Source: Gammaproteobacteria bacterium UBA2675
Lineage (GTDB): Bacteria > Pseudomonadota > Gammaproteobacteria > Pseudomonadales > Pseudohongiellaceae
Reading direction: 5' to 3'
NCBI GenBank assembly: GCA_002354805.1
Contig: DEMH01000004.1
Location: 1 to 64,000 of the forward strand
Length of the DNA: 64,000 nucleotides
Shown here piece after piece: positions 35,506-44,576 of the stretch; the first letter of the stretch is position 1; every line of letters starts with the position of its first letter. The position numbers were made by a program, and so were the translations under genes. The notes beneath the pieces were generated by a model that saw only the letters and a list, made by a program, of their open reading frames with translations, had not been told where the DNA came from and did no database searches.

Positions 35506-36645
35506 TTAGCTCTGGAAGGGGTCTTCGTCGTCCGGATCAACTACGATGATACAATCGCGTCCCGCAGCCTTGGCGCGATAAAGAGCCTCGTCGGCACGTT
35601 TCAGGGTCTGCTCAATACGTTCGCCCGGAAAATATCGCGTCAGTCCCTGCGACACAGTGACCCGTTGACCTGGTGGTAGTTCCGGGATATTGAGCGCGGC
35701 CACCGCTTCCTGCAGCCTCAGCACGGACTGCTCAGCCGCCGCCAGTGTCGATTCTGGCAGAATCACAACAAACTCCTCGCCGCCAAAACGTCCGACAAAG
35801 TCGCCCTTGCGCAAAGTGCCGGTGAGCGTGTCACTGATGCGGCGCAGCACCGTGTCGCCGACATCATGCCCCAGCGAGTCATTGATATTCTTGAAGTGGT
35901 CTACATCAAGCATGCTGATACACAGGCTGCTGGACTCAGGCCTGCGTCGCTCGAAACGCGACATCTCATGAGTCAGACGTTCCATCAGGCAACGGCGATT
36001 GGGTAGTTCAGTCAGTGGGTCGCGAATGACAAGCTGTTCCAGGCGATGATTCTGTTCGCGCAACTTGCGGCGCAGTCCTGCAATAAAACTGGTCAGATAA
36101 GAAATGGTGACGAGCACGGCAAAATAGGAAAACACCATGACACTTTCTACCTGCCAGTTGATGCGTTGCGGTGCAAGCAGGGTTAGCGCGACAAGCAGCA
36201 GCAGATAGGCACCCGCAATCAATATGCTCAGGATCAACATGCCGGCACGCGTCAGCGCGAACATGCCAAATACCAGGCCACTGGTCGCGGTTAACATAAA
36301 GGCCGTGCGGGCCTGAGGATCGGTGACAAAAAACATGACAAAAACGCTGGGCAGTAGCGGGACCAGAATCTGCCCAGCCGTCATGCTGGGATCTTTGAAG
36401 CGCAGGTTTATATTGGTCTTGAGCAGGATGAGAAAACTGGAGGAGGCAAGGAGGGTGACAGACAGGTAAACGCCTACAACCCATGATGGAAGCATGCCAT
36501 AAGAGAATAGAGCTACCACGATGAAAATCGTGAGCAACTGCGCCGTAAATCCCCAGAGCATGCGTCTGAGACGTAGCTGCTGGAATGATTTGATAGTCTC
36601 GTCCGTGTGAGTGTTGCTCTCCACTCGGGGCCCCGCTTCCGACAT
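35506..36645 (-). CDS. Membrane-bound diguanylate cyclase (GGDEF)
   Basis: 379 residues. The N-terminal half has about six transmembrane segments (residues 30-200) with no recognised sensor family. The C-terminal half is a GGDEF domain: DPLTELPNRRCLMERL, CISMLDVDHFKNINDSLGHD and the active-site GGEEF. An RxxD inhibitory site (RKGD) lies five residues before GGEEF, so product inhibition by c-di-GMP is expected. It should make c-di-GMP in response to an unknown membrane or external signal. Single-gene unit, convergent with lipA. Confidence 0.93.
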   Translation of the reverse strand: MSEAGPRVESNTHTDETIKSFQQLRLRRMLWGFTAQLLTIFIVVALFSYGMLPSWVVGVYLSVTLLASSSFLILLKTNINLRFKDPSMTAGQILVPLLPSVFVMFFVTDPQARTAFMLTATSGLVFGMFALTRAGMLILSILIAGAYLLLLVALTLLAPQRINWQVESVMVFSYFAVLVTISYLTSFIAGLRRKLREQNHRLEQLVIRDPLTELPNRRCLMERLTHEMSRFERRRPESSSLCISMLDVDHFKNINDSLGHDVGDTVLRRISDTLTGTLRKGDFVGRFGGEEFVVILPESTLAAAEQSVLRLQEAVAALNIPELPPGQRVTVSQGLTRYFPGERIEQTLKRADEALYRAKAAGRDCIIVVDPDDEDPFQS

Positions 36646-36722
36646 ATTATTTTTTTAATTGCAAACGTCAAGTATATGTCAAATTGTAACGCCCCAGCGA
36701 AAGTTTTTTTGTATCGTTAGTC

Positions 36723-37490
36723 CTATACAGTCTGATTTTGGGAAGGCTGCGCAAAGCGCCGCCGGTAGTGCGCTGTCATGCGGCCTATTGCGATACCCCC
36801 TATCACTCCGGGGCCAACCCAGAGCAGGATGCTCAGGCCAGCAAATGAATCCGGTATCCAGGCCTGTAGCAAACGTGCGCCACCAAACACAAAAAATGCG
36901 GTATAAGCCGCAATACCTGATGCGGTGAGTGCCCCCAAATGCTCGGTCCACCACTCCCGGGGATGTTGAAGTCTTGCTTTGAATGCATAGTGCAGACAGC
37001 TGGCAGCCACCCAGACCTCCAGTGCACCAAATGCCAGCAGCAACAGATCGTAGCCTCTAAGTCCCATATACAACATGACCAGCCCGGCGGCCATCAGCAG
37101 GCTGCACAGTGTCACGTGCAAAGGGCTGCGGAGCGGAGCGCGATCTTCGCGTTGAAGAATGGTCAGCCACCCATGGCGGGTTGTCACCAACACCAGTATG
37201 CTGAGTGACCACAGGAAACCGGCGGTATAGCGCACCTCAGCCATCCAGCTCTGGGTCTGCGCGTCGCTGAGGGGGGTGGACGCCGGGTGCATTACCAGCG
37301 GCCAGGCAAGGTCCAGGCTTGCCATGACCAGTCCGGAAGCCGCCACCGTGTACATAATTATTGCGAACCAGCGCCCGATCTGCTTGTGTCGCGGTGAGCC
37401 CTTGCGACTCAGCATGGGCACCCAGAACAGGATCAACCCCGCACAGCCGGCTGTGATGTGAACATAGAACGCAAGTTCGTGAATCAGCAC
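36723..37490 (-). CDS. Integral membrane protein, unknown function
   Basis: 255 residues with about seven hydrophobic segments. It opens with HELAFYVHITAGCAGLILFW and then RKGSPRHKQIGRWF, a His-containing pattern seen in DUF2306-like membrane proteins; I would not go beyond a loose resemblance. Start GTG at 37490 with GAGGG upstream. It is upstream of, and on the same strand as, the diguanylate cyclase, with a 77-bp gap. No function can be assigned. Confidence 0.6.
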   Translation of the reverse strand: MLIHELAFYVHITAGCAGLILFWVPMLSRKGSPRHKQIGRWFAIIMYTVAASGLVMASLDLAWPLVMHPASTPLSDAQTQSWMAEVRYTAGFLWSLSILVLVTTRHGWLTILQREDRAPLRSPLHVTLCSLLMAAGLVMLYMGLRGYDLLLLAFGALEVWVAASCLHYAFKARLQHPREWWTEHLGALTASGIAAYTAFFVFGGARLLQAWIPDSFAGLSILLWVGPGVIGGIAIGRMTAHYRRRFAQPSQNQTV

Positions 37491-37719
37491 AATAAGGCCC
37501 TCTTGAATGTCTGGCTACAGTATGGCCCTGTCAGGTTTAAACCAGCAGTGCCGGAAGCCACTAAACTGGCGATGACTTAAGACCTATCCCCGGTCAGCCG
37601 AAGCCTGTGTCATAATGCGGACCATCAATTGGCACCAGAAGTTTGCTGTGGTATTGCCTGGACCAGCAGTTGAGCAATAAAGTGTCTTTAAATCAACAAT
37701 TACAATACTGTGTAGATCA

Positions 37720-38379
37720 ATGACGTCCGAACCGACAAAAATTCGTGTGATGATTGCCGAAGACCAGAATCTGGTCCGTCTTGGCATTTGCAGCCTGCTT
37801 GAATTGAGCGAGCGCATTGAGGTTGTCGGGCAGGTTGAAGATGGCAGCCAGGTTGTTGATGGAATCCGGCGATTTACACCGGATGTGTTGCTGATGGATA
37901 TCCGCATGCCCAAAATGACCGGCATTGACGCCCTTCGCGCGATGGGCGAAGCCGACAGCATGGTGCCAAGCATTATCCTGACGACGTTTGATGACAGTCA
38001 GCTAGTGCTGGAGGGTATACAGGCTGGTGCCAAGGGTTACCTGTTGAAAGATGTGTCGCTGGACAGTCTGGTAGACGCCATTGAAAGTGTGCACGCCGGT
38101 GGCACGCTGGTCCAGCCGGCAATTACCGAACGCATCCTTAAGGGTCTCTCTTCGATGGAGCCCGGGTTCGACAACTCCACTGCGCCCGATGCCTTGAGTG
38201 AAAAAGAGATAGAGGTGTTGCGCTTGATGGCCGGCGGTTTCAGTAACCGTGAAATTTCCCGCACGATTCATAAATCAGAAGGTACCGTAAAGAATCAGGT
38301 GTCCTCCATACTCGAGAAGCTGGGTGTGCGTGATCGCACCCAGGCAGTGCTGCGCGCCATCAACCTGGGTCTTCTATAG
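37720..38379 (+). CDS. NarL/LuxR-family response regulator (orphan)
   Basis: 219 residues. Receiver domain (residues 8-125) with the acidic pair in IAEDQNLVRLG, phosphoacceptor Asp in VLLMDIRMPKMTG, Thr in ILTTFDD and Lys in YLLKDVSLDSL. LuxR-type helix-turn-helix in residues 155-215 (LSEKEIEVLRLMAGGFSNRE, KSEGTVKNQVSSILEKLGV). A phosphorylation-dependent transcription factor; no sensor kinase gene is adjacent. Its 3' end overlaps the 3' end of the convergent photolyase gene by 20 bp. Confidence 0.9.
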   Translation: MTSEPTKIRVMIAEDQNLVRLGICSLLELSERIEVVGQVEDGSQVVDGIRRFTPDVLLMDIRMPKMTGIDALRAMGEADSMVPSIILTTFDDSQLVLEGIQAGAKGYLLKDVSLDSLVDAIESVHAGGTLVQPAITERILKGLSSMEPGFDNSTAPDALSEKEIEVLRLMAGGFSNREISRTIHKSEGTVKNQVSSILEKLGVRDRTQAVLRAINLGLL

Positions 38380-39859
38380 ACTTGAGTGACTTGAACGCGT
38401 CCAGTGCAGCGACGCGGGACTCCTTGAGACCGACAATTGCTTCCGGATACGTCTCTCCCAGCACAATACCTGCTTTTTCCAGCTCACTGCGTGGCGCCTG
38501 CATTGGGGCATGCAGCCAACGATCCGGCAGCCTGGCGATTTCTGGTACATAGCGACGGATGTATTCACCTGCGGGGTCAAATTTTTCGCTTTGTGTGATT
38601 GGGTTGAATACCCGGAAGTAAGGTGCCGCGTCGGCGCCACAGCCTGCTATCCATTGCCAGCTGGCGCTGTTATTGGCCAGGTCAGCATCCACCAGGCAAT
38701 CCCAGAACCATGCCTGGCCGTGGTGCCAGTGCAGTCGCAGGTTCTTGACCAGAAACGAGCCAACCACCATGCGTACCCGGTTATGCATGTAGCCGGTCTG
38801 CCACAACTCGCGCATTCCGGCATCGACCAGAGGAAAACCGGTCTGGCCGCGCTGCCAGGCCTTCAATAGGTCCTTGCTGGCTTTGCCGCCTGCCCACGGA
38901 AAGTGACGGAATTTCTCCTGAATCGGGTTTTCCGGAAGATCAGGGTTGAAATACAGCAGGGAGTGGGAAAATTCGCGCCAGCCAAGCTCACTCAGAAAGG
39001 TCTCAAGATCTTTCTCCCAGCGCGCACTCAGGCCGGCGGCCTTGGCCCTGTGCCAGGCCTGTCGTGGCGATATTTCACCAAAATGCAGGTGCGGCGACAA
39101 TCGGGAAACATGCGCCTGAGCCGGAAAGTTGCGCCCCTCCCGGTATCCGGGCAGGCCTTCGTCGAGAAACCAGTCCAGACGCTTGTCGGCGGCCTGCTCG
39201 CCAACATCCCAGGCATCTGCCAGCGATTCGTACCAGGGGATGCCCGGCATCAGCTGCAGGCGATCCAGCGCCCTGTCTCCAGTTTGATCCTGCAGTTTGC
39301 CGCTGTCCCAGTCGATTTTTCCAAGCGGCGCAATATCGATGTCCCGCGGCCGGGGGCGGGGCGTTGGTGGTTCGCCGGCTTTCAGACATCCGTTGCGGTA
39401 AAACGGTGTAAAAACCTTGTAGGGTGTGCCGTCGTCTTTCAGCACTTCCCATGGCTCCCAGAGCAGGGACCCATTAAAGCTTCTGACCTCAATGTCAGAG
39501 CTGCGAAGCGCATCCTTGATGTTCTTATCGCGTGTTATGCGCCAGGGTTCGTAACAGCGGTTCCACATGACGTGGGTAGCCTGACACGCACTGGCAAGCT
39601 CCGGCAGCAGCGTTTGCGGATCGCCAGCCAGCACCACAAGTTTACCCTGCAGGTCTTTGGAGAGTGACCGCAGCGACTGGTGCAGCCACCAGCGACTGGC
39701 GCCACCCATGGCGGCATCGGATGAATTGGTGTCGTCGAGAATATACACCGGCACGATTTTTCCCGTCTGGCAGGCAACTGCAAGGGCCGGATTATCCGCC
39801 AGCCTCAGGTCCTGTCTAAACCAGATCAGGATTCGTGAGTTTTCGGCGTGCTGGCTCAT
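38360..39859 (-). CDS. phrB: Deoxyribodipyrimidine photolyase (class I CPD photolyase)
   Basis: Light-driven repair of cyclobutane pyrimidine dimers. 499 residues: N-terminal Rossmann antenna-binding domain (ILIWFRQDLRLADNPAL) and C-terminal FAD domain with LSPHLHFGEISPR, FLSELGWREFSHSLL, the GYMHNRVRMVVGSFLVK segment and WQWIAGCGADAAPYFRVFNP. The WREF and the Trp residues of the electron chain look intact. A photolyase fits a surface-water organism. Single gene; the 3' end overlaps the response regulator gene. Confidence 0.95.
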   Translation of the reverse strand: MSQHAENSRILIWFRQDLRLADNPALAVACQTGKIVPVYILDDTNSSDAAMGGASRWWLHQSLRSLSKDLQGKLVVLAGDPQTLLPELASACQATHVMWNRCYEPWRITRDKNIKDALRSSDIEVRSFNGSLLWEPWEVLKDDGTPYKVFTPFYRNGCLKAGEPPTPRPRPRDIDIAPLGKIDWDSGKLQDQTGDRALDRLQLMPGIPWYESLADAWDVGEQAADKRLDWFLDEGLPGYREGRNFPAQAHVSRLSPHLHFGEISPRQAWHRAKAAGLSARWEKDLETFLSELGWREFSHSLLYFNPDLPENPIQEKFRHFPWAGGKASKDLLKAWQRGQTGFPLVDAGMRELWQTGYMHNRVRMVVGSFLVKNLRLHWHHGQAWFWDCLVDADLANNSASWQWIAGCGADAAPYFRVFNPITQSEKFDPAGEYIRRYVPEIARLPDRWLHAPMQAPRSELEKAGIVLGETYPEAIVGLKESRVAALDAFKSLKSIEDPG

Positions 39860-40038
39860 TGGATATCTCTACTCCGTGTAACGGTTGGCTGCACGCTGGT
39901 GCGTGCATCTCGCGAATTCATATTTAGCCTATGATACGGTTTATGCGACGCTCAGGATCAGTGCGGCACTGTGCCAAGTCACATGGAATTCTGATATCTT
40001 AAACTGTTCAACTGAGCTGGCCGGGGAGTGGCATCAAC

Positions 40039-40509
40039 GTGAATATCTGGGTGGACGCAGACGCCTGTCCGGTAGTTATCCGGGACATACTGCTACGAGC
40101 TGCAGAACGCACAGGAATTCAGATGACGCTGGTCTCCAATCATGCCTTGAATCTGTCGCGGCGCAAGAATGTGCAGCTTGTACAGGTCGCCAGCGGCTTT
40201 GATGAGGCTGACAACTGGATCGCTGCACGTGTGCAGCCGGGTGATCTGGTGATCACCAGCGACATCCCGCTGGCTGACGAAATCATTGGCAAAGGTGCGC
40301 TGGCGCTGAGCACGCGTGGTGAAGAGTACACTGCCAGCAACATCAAGGCCCGACTGAATATCAGAGACTTCATGGAAACAATGCGCAGCAGTGGCATTCA
40401 GAGCGGCGGGGCAGCACCATTAAATCATGGTGATCGTATGCAGTTCGCCAACGCCCTTGATCGCATACTGGCGAAGTCAAAGCAAAATCAGAAAAGCCGT
40501 GAATCCTGA
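40039..40509 (+). CDS. YaiI/YqxD family protein (DUF188)
   Basis: 156 residues with the family N-terminus NIWVDADACPVVIRDILLRA, a PIN-like fold, and VITSDIPLADEII and SNIKARLNIRDFMETMR in the core. The acidic residues suggest a nuclease-like fold, but the biochemical function is not established. GTG start at 40039 with GGGGAG upstream. The next gene begins 11 bp after its stop, so the two may be co-transcribed. Confidence 0.9.
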   Translation: MNIWVDADACPVVIRDILLRAAERTGIQMTLVSNHALNLSRRKNVQLVQVASGFDEADNWIAARVQPGDLVITSDIPLADEIIGKGALALSTRGEEYTASNIKARLNIRDFMETMRSSGIQSGGAAPLNHGDRMQFANALDRILAKSKQNQKSRES

Positions 40510-40519
40510 ATTATGCTCA

Positions 40520-41497
40520 ATGGATCGAGGAATGACAGTAAATGGTAGTGATGTGCAGACATTAGACATAAAGCAGCTGCTGTCACCGCGACATGCCGAC
40601 AGCTGGACCCACACTCGAGCCGGTGAGCCACGCGGTCATATTGACGCGGATCAGTTGCGAGAGCTGTGGATTCACACCGGCACAGCATGCAATCTGGCCT
40701 GCCCTTTCTGTCTGGAGGGCTCACACCCTGGTGACAGCCGGATCCCGGCGATGACGCTTGAGCAGCTTAAACCCTTTATTCATGAGGCGGTTGAGCTGGG
40801 CGTGGAGCAGTTTTCTTTCACTGGCGGTGAACCCTTTGTAATCCGTGAGTTTGTCAGCATTCTGGATTCTGCCAGCCAGCATAGGCCCTGTTTTGTGCTG
40901 ACCAACGGGACACGCGTCGTCATGCAGCGATCGCATCAGATACTGCCGTTGCTTGCCAATCCCAATCCAATACATTTCCGTATCAGCCTGGATTATCCTG
41001 ACATCAGGCGTCACGACGCCGGCCGTGGCTATGGATCGTTCCAGGAGTCATTGCAAAGCATCAGATGGCTGTATGAAAACGGATTCAAAGTGTCAATCGC
41101 GAGGCAGAGCGACCCTGACGAAGATCCTCACCAGGTGGAAAACCGCTTTCGGGAGGTTTTTCGGGAGCACGACGTGCCGGAGAATCTGTTGTTTACTTCC
41201 TTTCCTGATCTGGGGACACCTGGCACAGAGAATGGCAGTCCGGAAGTGACCGCCAGCTGCATGGAAAAATACCCGACGCGGGAAAGTCGTGCGCACTTCA
41301 TGTGCACTTATACGCGCATGCTGATCAATACCAATGCAGGCGTGCGTGTATACGCCTGTACACTGGTGGATGATGACCCGGATTACGATCTCGGTGCAAC
41401 GCTGACCGAGAGCCTTGAGAAGCGCATCATGCTGCGTCACCCGCGCTGCTTCAGTTGTTACCGGTTTGGCGCCTCATGCAGCGCGCCGGCTGGATGA
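40520..41497 (+). CDS. Radical SAM protein with partial SPASM/twitch-like C-terminus, substrate unknown
   Basis: About 325 residues from ATG 40520; ATG 40532 is an alternative, and neither has a good Shine-Dalgarno. The radical SAM motif is CNLACPFC (C-x3-C-x2-C) in IHTGTACNLACPFCLEGSHP, followed by SFTGGEPF (the GGE motif) and FRISLDYP. The C-terminus has five more cysteines, in CTYTRMLINTNAGVRVYAC and CFSCYRFGASC, which look like a shortened SPASM or twitch auxiliary Fe-S domain. Such domains occur in peptide- and protein-modifying radical SAM enzymes (maturases) and others. I do not recognise the exact family. The neighbours are DUF188 and two exported proteins of unknown function. Confidence 0.8.
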   Translation: MDRGMTVNGSDVQTLDIKQLLSPRHADSWTHTRAGEPRGHIDADQLRELWIHTGTACNLACPFCLEGSHPGDSRIPAMTLEQLKPFIHEAVELGVEQFSFTGGEPFVIREFVSILDSASQHRPCFVLTNGTRVVMQRSHQILPLLANPNPIHFRISLDYPDIRRHDAGRGYGSFQESLQSIRWLYENGFKVSIARQSDPDEDPHQVENRFREVFREHDVPENLLFTSFPDLGTPGTENGSPEVTASCMEKYPTRESRAHFMCTYTRMLINTNAGVRVYACTLVDDDPDYDLGATLTESLEKRIMLRHPRCFSCYRFGASCSAPAG

Positions 41498-41588
41498 ACG
41501 GATTCAGAATAGGTATTCTGGCCTATTGTCAGATCGCTTGGGGCGGCTATACTCAAAAAACAATCACAATAAGAAAGAGGCCGACCGT

Positions 41589-42596
41589 ATGACCATGATC
41601 AATGGAACACCTCGTAATTTCCTGCGTTTAGCCCTGGGTGGATCGGCAATGCTGGCCTGTACTATTGCCGTTGCCAACGACTTTGAAGTGCCCAGAACAT
41701 CCTGGGGAGTGCCTGATGTGCAGGGTATGTGGGACTACTCCTCCCGGACCAGTATGGAACGTTCGCCGGTATTCGAGGGTGCGCTGGTCATCAGTCCGGA
41801 GCGCATGGCCGAACTCGTCCCGAGTTTCGAACAATGGGCAGAGGCCCTGGAGGCCACCGGTGCAGAAGCGCCGGGCCCCGACAATGTAGGTGCCTACAAC
41901 TCTTTCTGGATTGATATCCGTGATGGCCTGGGCAGTGTGGACGGCGAGCTGCGCACCTCCTTTGTCATCTATCCAGAAGATGGTCGCATTCCCTGGCGCG
42001 AAGATGGCCGGGACAACCGCAATGCCCAGCGCGCCCGCATGAGCTACGATCACATCGAAAAAAACGCAGGTCCGGAAGGTTTTCCACTCTCCGAGCGCTG
42101 CCTGATCAGTTTTTCCAGCGTCATTCCGTTTACCCCCTCTCTGTATAACAACAACATGCAGATTGTGCAGTCGCCTACTCACGTGGTGATCATGGCCGAG
42201 ATGGTCAACGACGCCCGTATTGTGGCGATTGATGCCGAGTTCCCCGAAAACATGATTCCCAAGTGGCATGGTAACTCCGTTGGCTACTATGAAGGCGATG
42301 AACTGGTGGTGGTCACCAAAGGGTTTCATCCACTGCAGGTTGCCCGTGGTGGCGGCTATACCTCGGAAAATGCCACCATCACCGAGCGTTTTCGCATCAG
42401 CCGCGAGAACGTGCTGAATTACAAGTTCACCATTGAGGATCCTGACCTGTACCGGGAGGCCTGGACCGGTGAGCTGGAAATGAAGCAGAGTGAGGGTATC
42501 TACGAATACGCCTGTCACGAAGGCAATTACGCGATGCCTGGCATTCTGGCCGGGGCGCGGCTGGAAGAGGCGGCTCAGGCCCAGAGTTCCAACTGA
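41589..42596 (+). CDS. Exported protein of the PRTxWGxPDxQGxW family, function unknown
   Basis: 335 residues from ATG 41589 (GAAAGAGG upstream). N-terminal signal peptide with hydrophobic LALGGSAMLACTIAVAN and a cleavage site near residue 27. The mature start, PRTSWGVPDVQGMWDYSSRT, recalls a large family of exported proteins common in marine gammaproteobacteria, sphingomonads and acidobacteria, usually annotated as hypothetical. Further conserved-looking segments are ERCLISF, YNNNMQIVQSPTHVVIMAEM, ARIVAID and KWHGNSVGYYEGDELVV. Probably a beta-rich periplasmic protein. Located 92 bp after the radical SAM gene on the same strand. Confidence 0.75.
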   Translation: MTMINGTPRNFLRLALGGSAMLACTIAVANDFEVPRTSWGVPDVQGMWDYSSRTSMERSPVFEGALVISPERMAELVPSFEQWAEALEATGAEAPGPDNVGAYNSFWIDIRDGLGSVDGELRTSFVIYPEDGRIPWREDGRDNRNAQRARMSYDHIEKNAGPEGFPLSERCLISFSSVIPFTPSLYNNNMQIVQSPTHVVIMAEMVNDARIVAIDAEFPENMIPKWHGNSVGYYEGDELVVVTKGFHPLQVARGGGYTSENATITERFRISRENVLNYKFTIEDPDLYREAWTGELEMKQSEGIYEYACHEGNYAMPGILAGARLEEAAQAQSSN

Positions 42597-42713
42597 GGTT
42601 CTAATTCCTGGGGAACTCTACCGCTCTCGCCGTTAAGAATATACCGCCAGTACTGTAAACTCGCGCTCATATCATGTGTACTTGCACCTGTATGTTGATC
42701 AAGGAGTTTTCTG

Positions 42714-43850
42714 ATGAAATCACATGTGGTTCTGTTGCTGATCCTGCTGCTGAGCTCGCTCAATAGCGCATCGGCACAGAGTGACGACGCGGACTGCTCA
42801 CAGGCACGTCTGTTTACTTTCAGTTGGCAGTTCTCACCGGCCTGTGACATGCAGGTGCGCGGGGGCACAACACTGGGTGCGGAACTTGAGCTGGCAGAAG
42901 GGCCGAGCGATGCATGGCAGGCGCTGCAAAATGACGGGCTGGAAGACTTTGAGCGCGACCGGCTGGCAATTCTGGCAATGGCGGGGGGATATCGGGTCAG
43001 CTTCGATTTTCTGGAAACCGTTGGCTACACGCCTGGATTCGAGCCCGACCGGCCTTATCAGTCGTGGGCCACTGAATACGTCTATGTGATTGAAGACCGT
43101 GATGACTTTATCAGTCTGCAGCACATCATGGTGATGCAGTACGTAGACGAGTCTGGGAATGTGTCAGCGCCTATGGTGCAAAAGCACTGGCGGCAGGACT
43201 GGCAGTACGAGCCGTCCAGCATTCGAGTCTTTAATGGTCTTGATGAATTCGTATCGCAGCCGCTGGTCGCGGAAGAGATGGAGGGCGTCTGGTCGCAATC
43301 CGTCTATCAGGTCGATGACTCGCCACGATACGCCGCGGTTGGTCGCTGGCAGCACGATCACAATATCTCCTCGTGGCTCAGCTCGACTACATGGAGACCA
43401 TTGCCGCGCAGGGAATCCAGTGTCCGGCAGGACTATCAGGTTCTGGTGGGAACCAACCGGCATACGATCACGCCCACTGGCTGGGTTCAGGAAGAAGAGA
43501 ATTTCAAAGTTGCACTGGATGCGCCCGGTCAATTGCGCGAATCGCAACCCTACCTCTCCAAGGAACTGGGCGTTGCGCGCTATGAGCGTCTGGCGGACTT
43601 TGACTTTACGGCTGGCGATGACTACTGGCAGGCAACCGAGCAATTCTGGCGCGACGTCAGAGCCGTCTGGCAGGAATACATTGATGCTGATGAGGCATTC
43701 GTCTTTTCGGAAACGGCCAATGGCATGCCACTTTTTGTATCTGTGTTCGGGCTTGCTGGTGAGGCGGCAGAAGCGACGGCTTATGACGCCAGCGCCAGTC
43801 GGGCACAAATCCGCGCCCTGTTGGCTGATTATGTCACGCTGCAGCCTTGA
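42714..43850 (+). CDS. Exported DUF6607-like protein
   Basis: 378 residues with a clear signal peptide (VVLLLILLLSSLNSASAQS). The mature part starts with RLFTFSWQFSPACDMQVRGG and continues as a Trp/Tyr-rich, beta-type protein with YVYVIEDRDDFISLQHIMVM, QKHWRQDWQYEP and VWSQSVYQVDDSPRYAAVG. It resembles the DUF6607 family, from memory rather than a search. No enzyme motif is recognised. Same strand as, and 117 bp after, the other exported protein; the shared location suggests a common process, which is inference. Confidence 0.7.
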   Translation: MKSHVVLLLILLLSSLNSASAQSDDADCSQARLFTFSWQFSPACDMQVRGGTTLGAELELAEGPSDAWQALQNDGLEDFERDRLAILAMAGGYRVSFDFLETVGYTPGFEPDRPYQSWATEYVYVIEDRDDFISLQHIMVMQYVDESGNVSAPMVQKHWRQDWQYEPSSIRVFNGLDEFVSQPLVAEEMEGVWSQSVYQVDDSPRYAAVGRWQHDHNISSWLSSTTWRPLPRRESSVRQDYQVLVGTNRHTITPTGWVQEEENFKVALDAPGQLRESQPYLSKELGVARYERLADFDFTAGDDYWQATEQFWRDVRAVWQEYIDADEAFVFSETANGMPLFVSVFGLAGEAAEATAYDASASRAQIRALLADYVTLQP

Positions 43851-43987
43851 GTCTGCCTTGTGACGTCTGATGAACTGGCGACATGGCAGTGCCCATCCGT
43901 GCAGGCAGCGGCAATTGTGTTTCAATGGTTTATGTTCTGCCCGATTTCAGCGAAAATAGCCGGCTGGAACACTGAGGACTGCCGCGC

Positions 43988-44569
43988 ATGATATTGATGA
44001 TCGACAATTACGATTCCTTCACCTGGAACATTGTGCAGTACCTGGGTGAACTGGGAGCGGATGTCCAGGTGTACCGGAATGACGCCATCTCGCTGGCTGA
44101 TATCGAAAAGCTGGCGCCGCAGAAAATCGTCATTTCACCAGGCCCCTGCACGCCTTCTGAGGCGGGTATCTCGATTGATGTCATCAAGAGCTTTGCTGGA
44201 AAAATTCCATTGCTCGGCGTGTGCCTGGGTCATCAGGCAATCGGGCAGGCCTACGGTGGCGACGTCATCCGGGCACGTCAGGTGATGCACGGCAAGTTGT
44301 CTCCGGTTTACCACCAGAATGCTGGCGTATTCAGCGGACTGCCCAGTCCTTTTACAGCGACCCGCTATCATTCACTGGTAATTGACAGCAAAACCCTGCC
44401 GGACTGCCTGGAAGTGACGGCATGGACGCAGCTGCCGGATGGCAGTGTCGACGAGATTATGGGCGTGCGTCACAAAACGCTGGACGTGGAAGGCGTGCAA
44501 TTTCACCCGGAATCCATCCTGAGCGAACACGGTCACCAGTTGCTGCAGAACTTTCTGGAAAGAGGATAA
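43988..44569 (+). CDS. trpG: Anthranilate synthase component II (glutamine amidotransferase)
   Basis: Supplies ammonia from glutamine to TrpE; in many bacteria the same subunit also serves PabB in folate synthesis. 193 residues with DNYDSFTWNIVQYLGELGA, the nucleophile Cys in LGVCLGHQAIGQA and the His-Glu pair in VQFHPESILSEHG. First gene of trpG-trpD-trpC. No attenuator-like leader peptide with Trp codons is seen in the 137-bp upstream gap. Confidence 0.97.
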   Translation: MILMIDNYDSFTWNIVQYLGELGADVQVYRNDAISLADIEKLAPQKIVISPGPCTPSEAGISIDVIKSFAGKIPLLGVCLGHQAIGQAYGGDVIRARQVMHGKLSPVYHQNAGVFSGLPSPFTATRYHSLVIDSKTLPDCLEVTAWTQLPDGSVDEIMGVRHKTLDVEGVQFHPESILSEHGHQLLQNFLERG

Positions 44570-44576
44570 CAGCCAC

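Noticed and set aside
41628..42518. Long open frame (about 296 codons) antisense to the exported-protein gene
   Set aside because: It is the complement of a gene with a signal peptide, Shine-Dalgarno and family-like motifs; the antisense product has no recognisable domain and no ribosome-binding site.
43860..43987. Trp attenuator upstream of trpG
   Set aside because: No short leader frame with tandem Trp codons followed by alternative hairpins could be seen.
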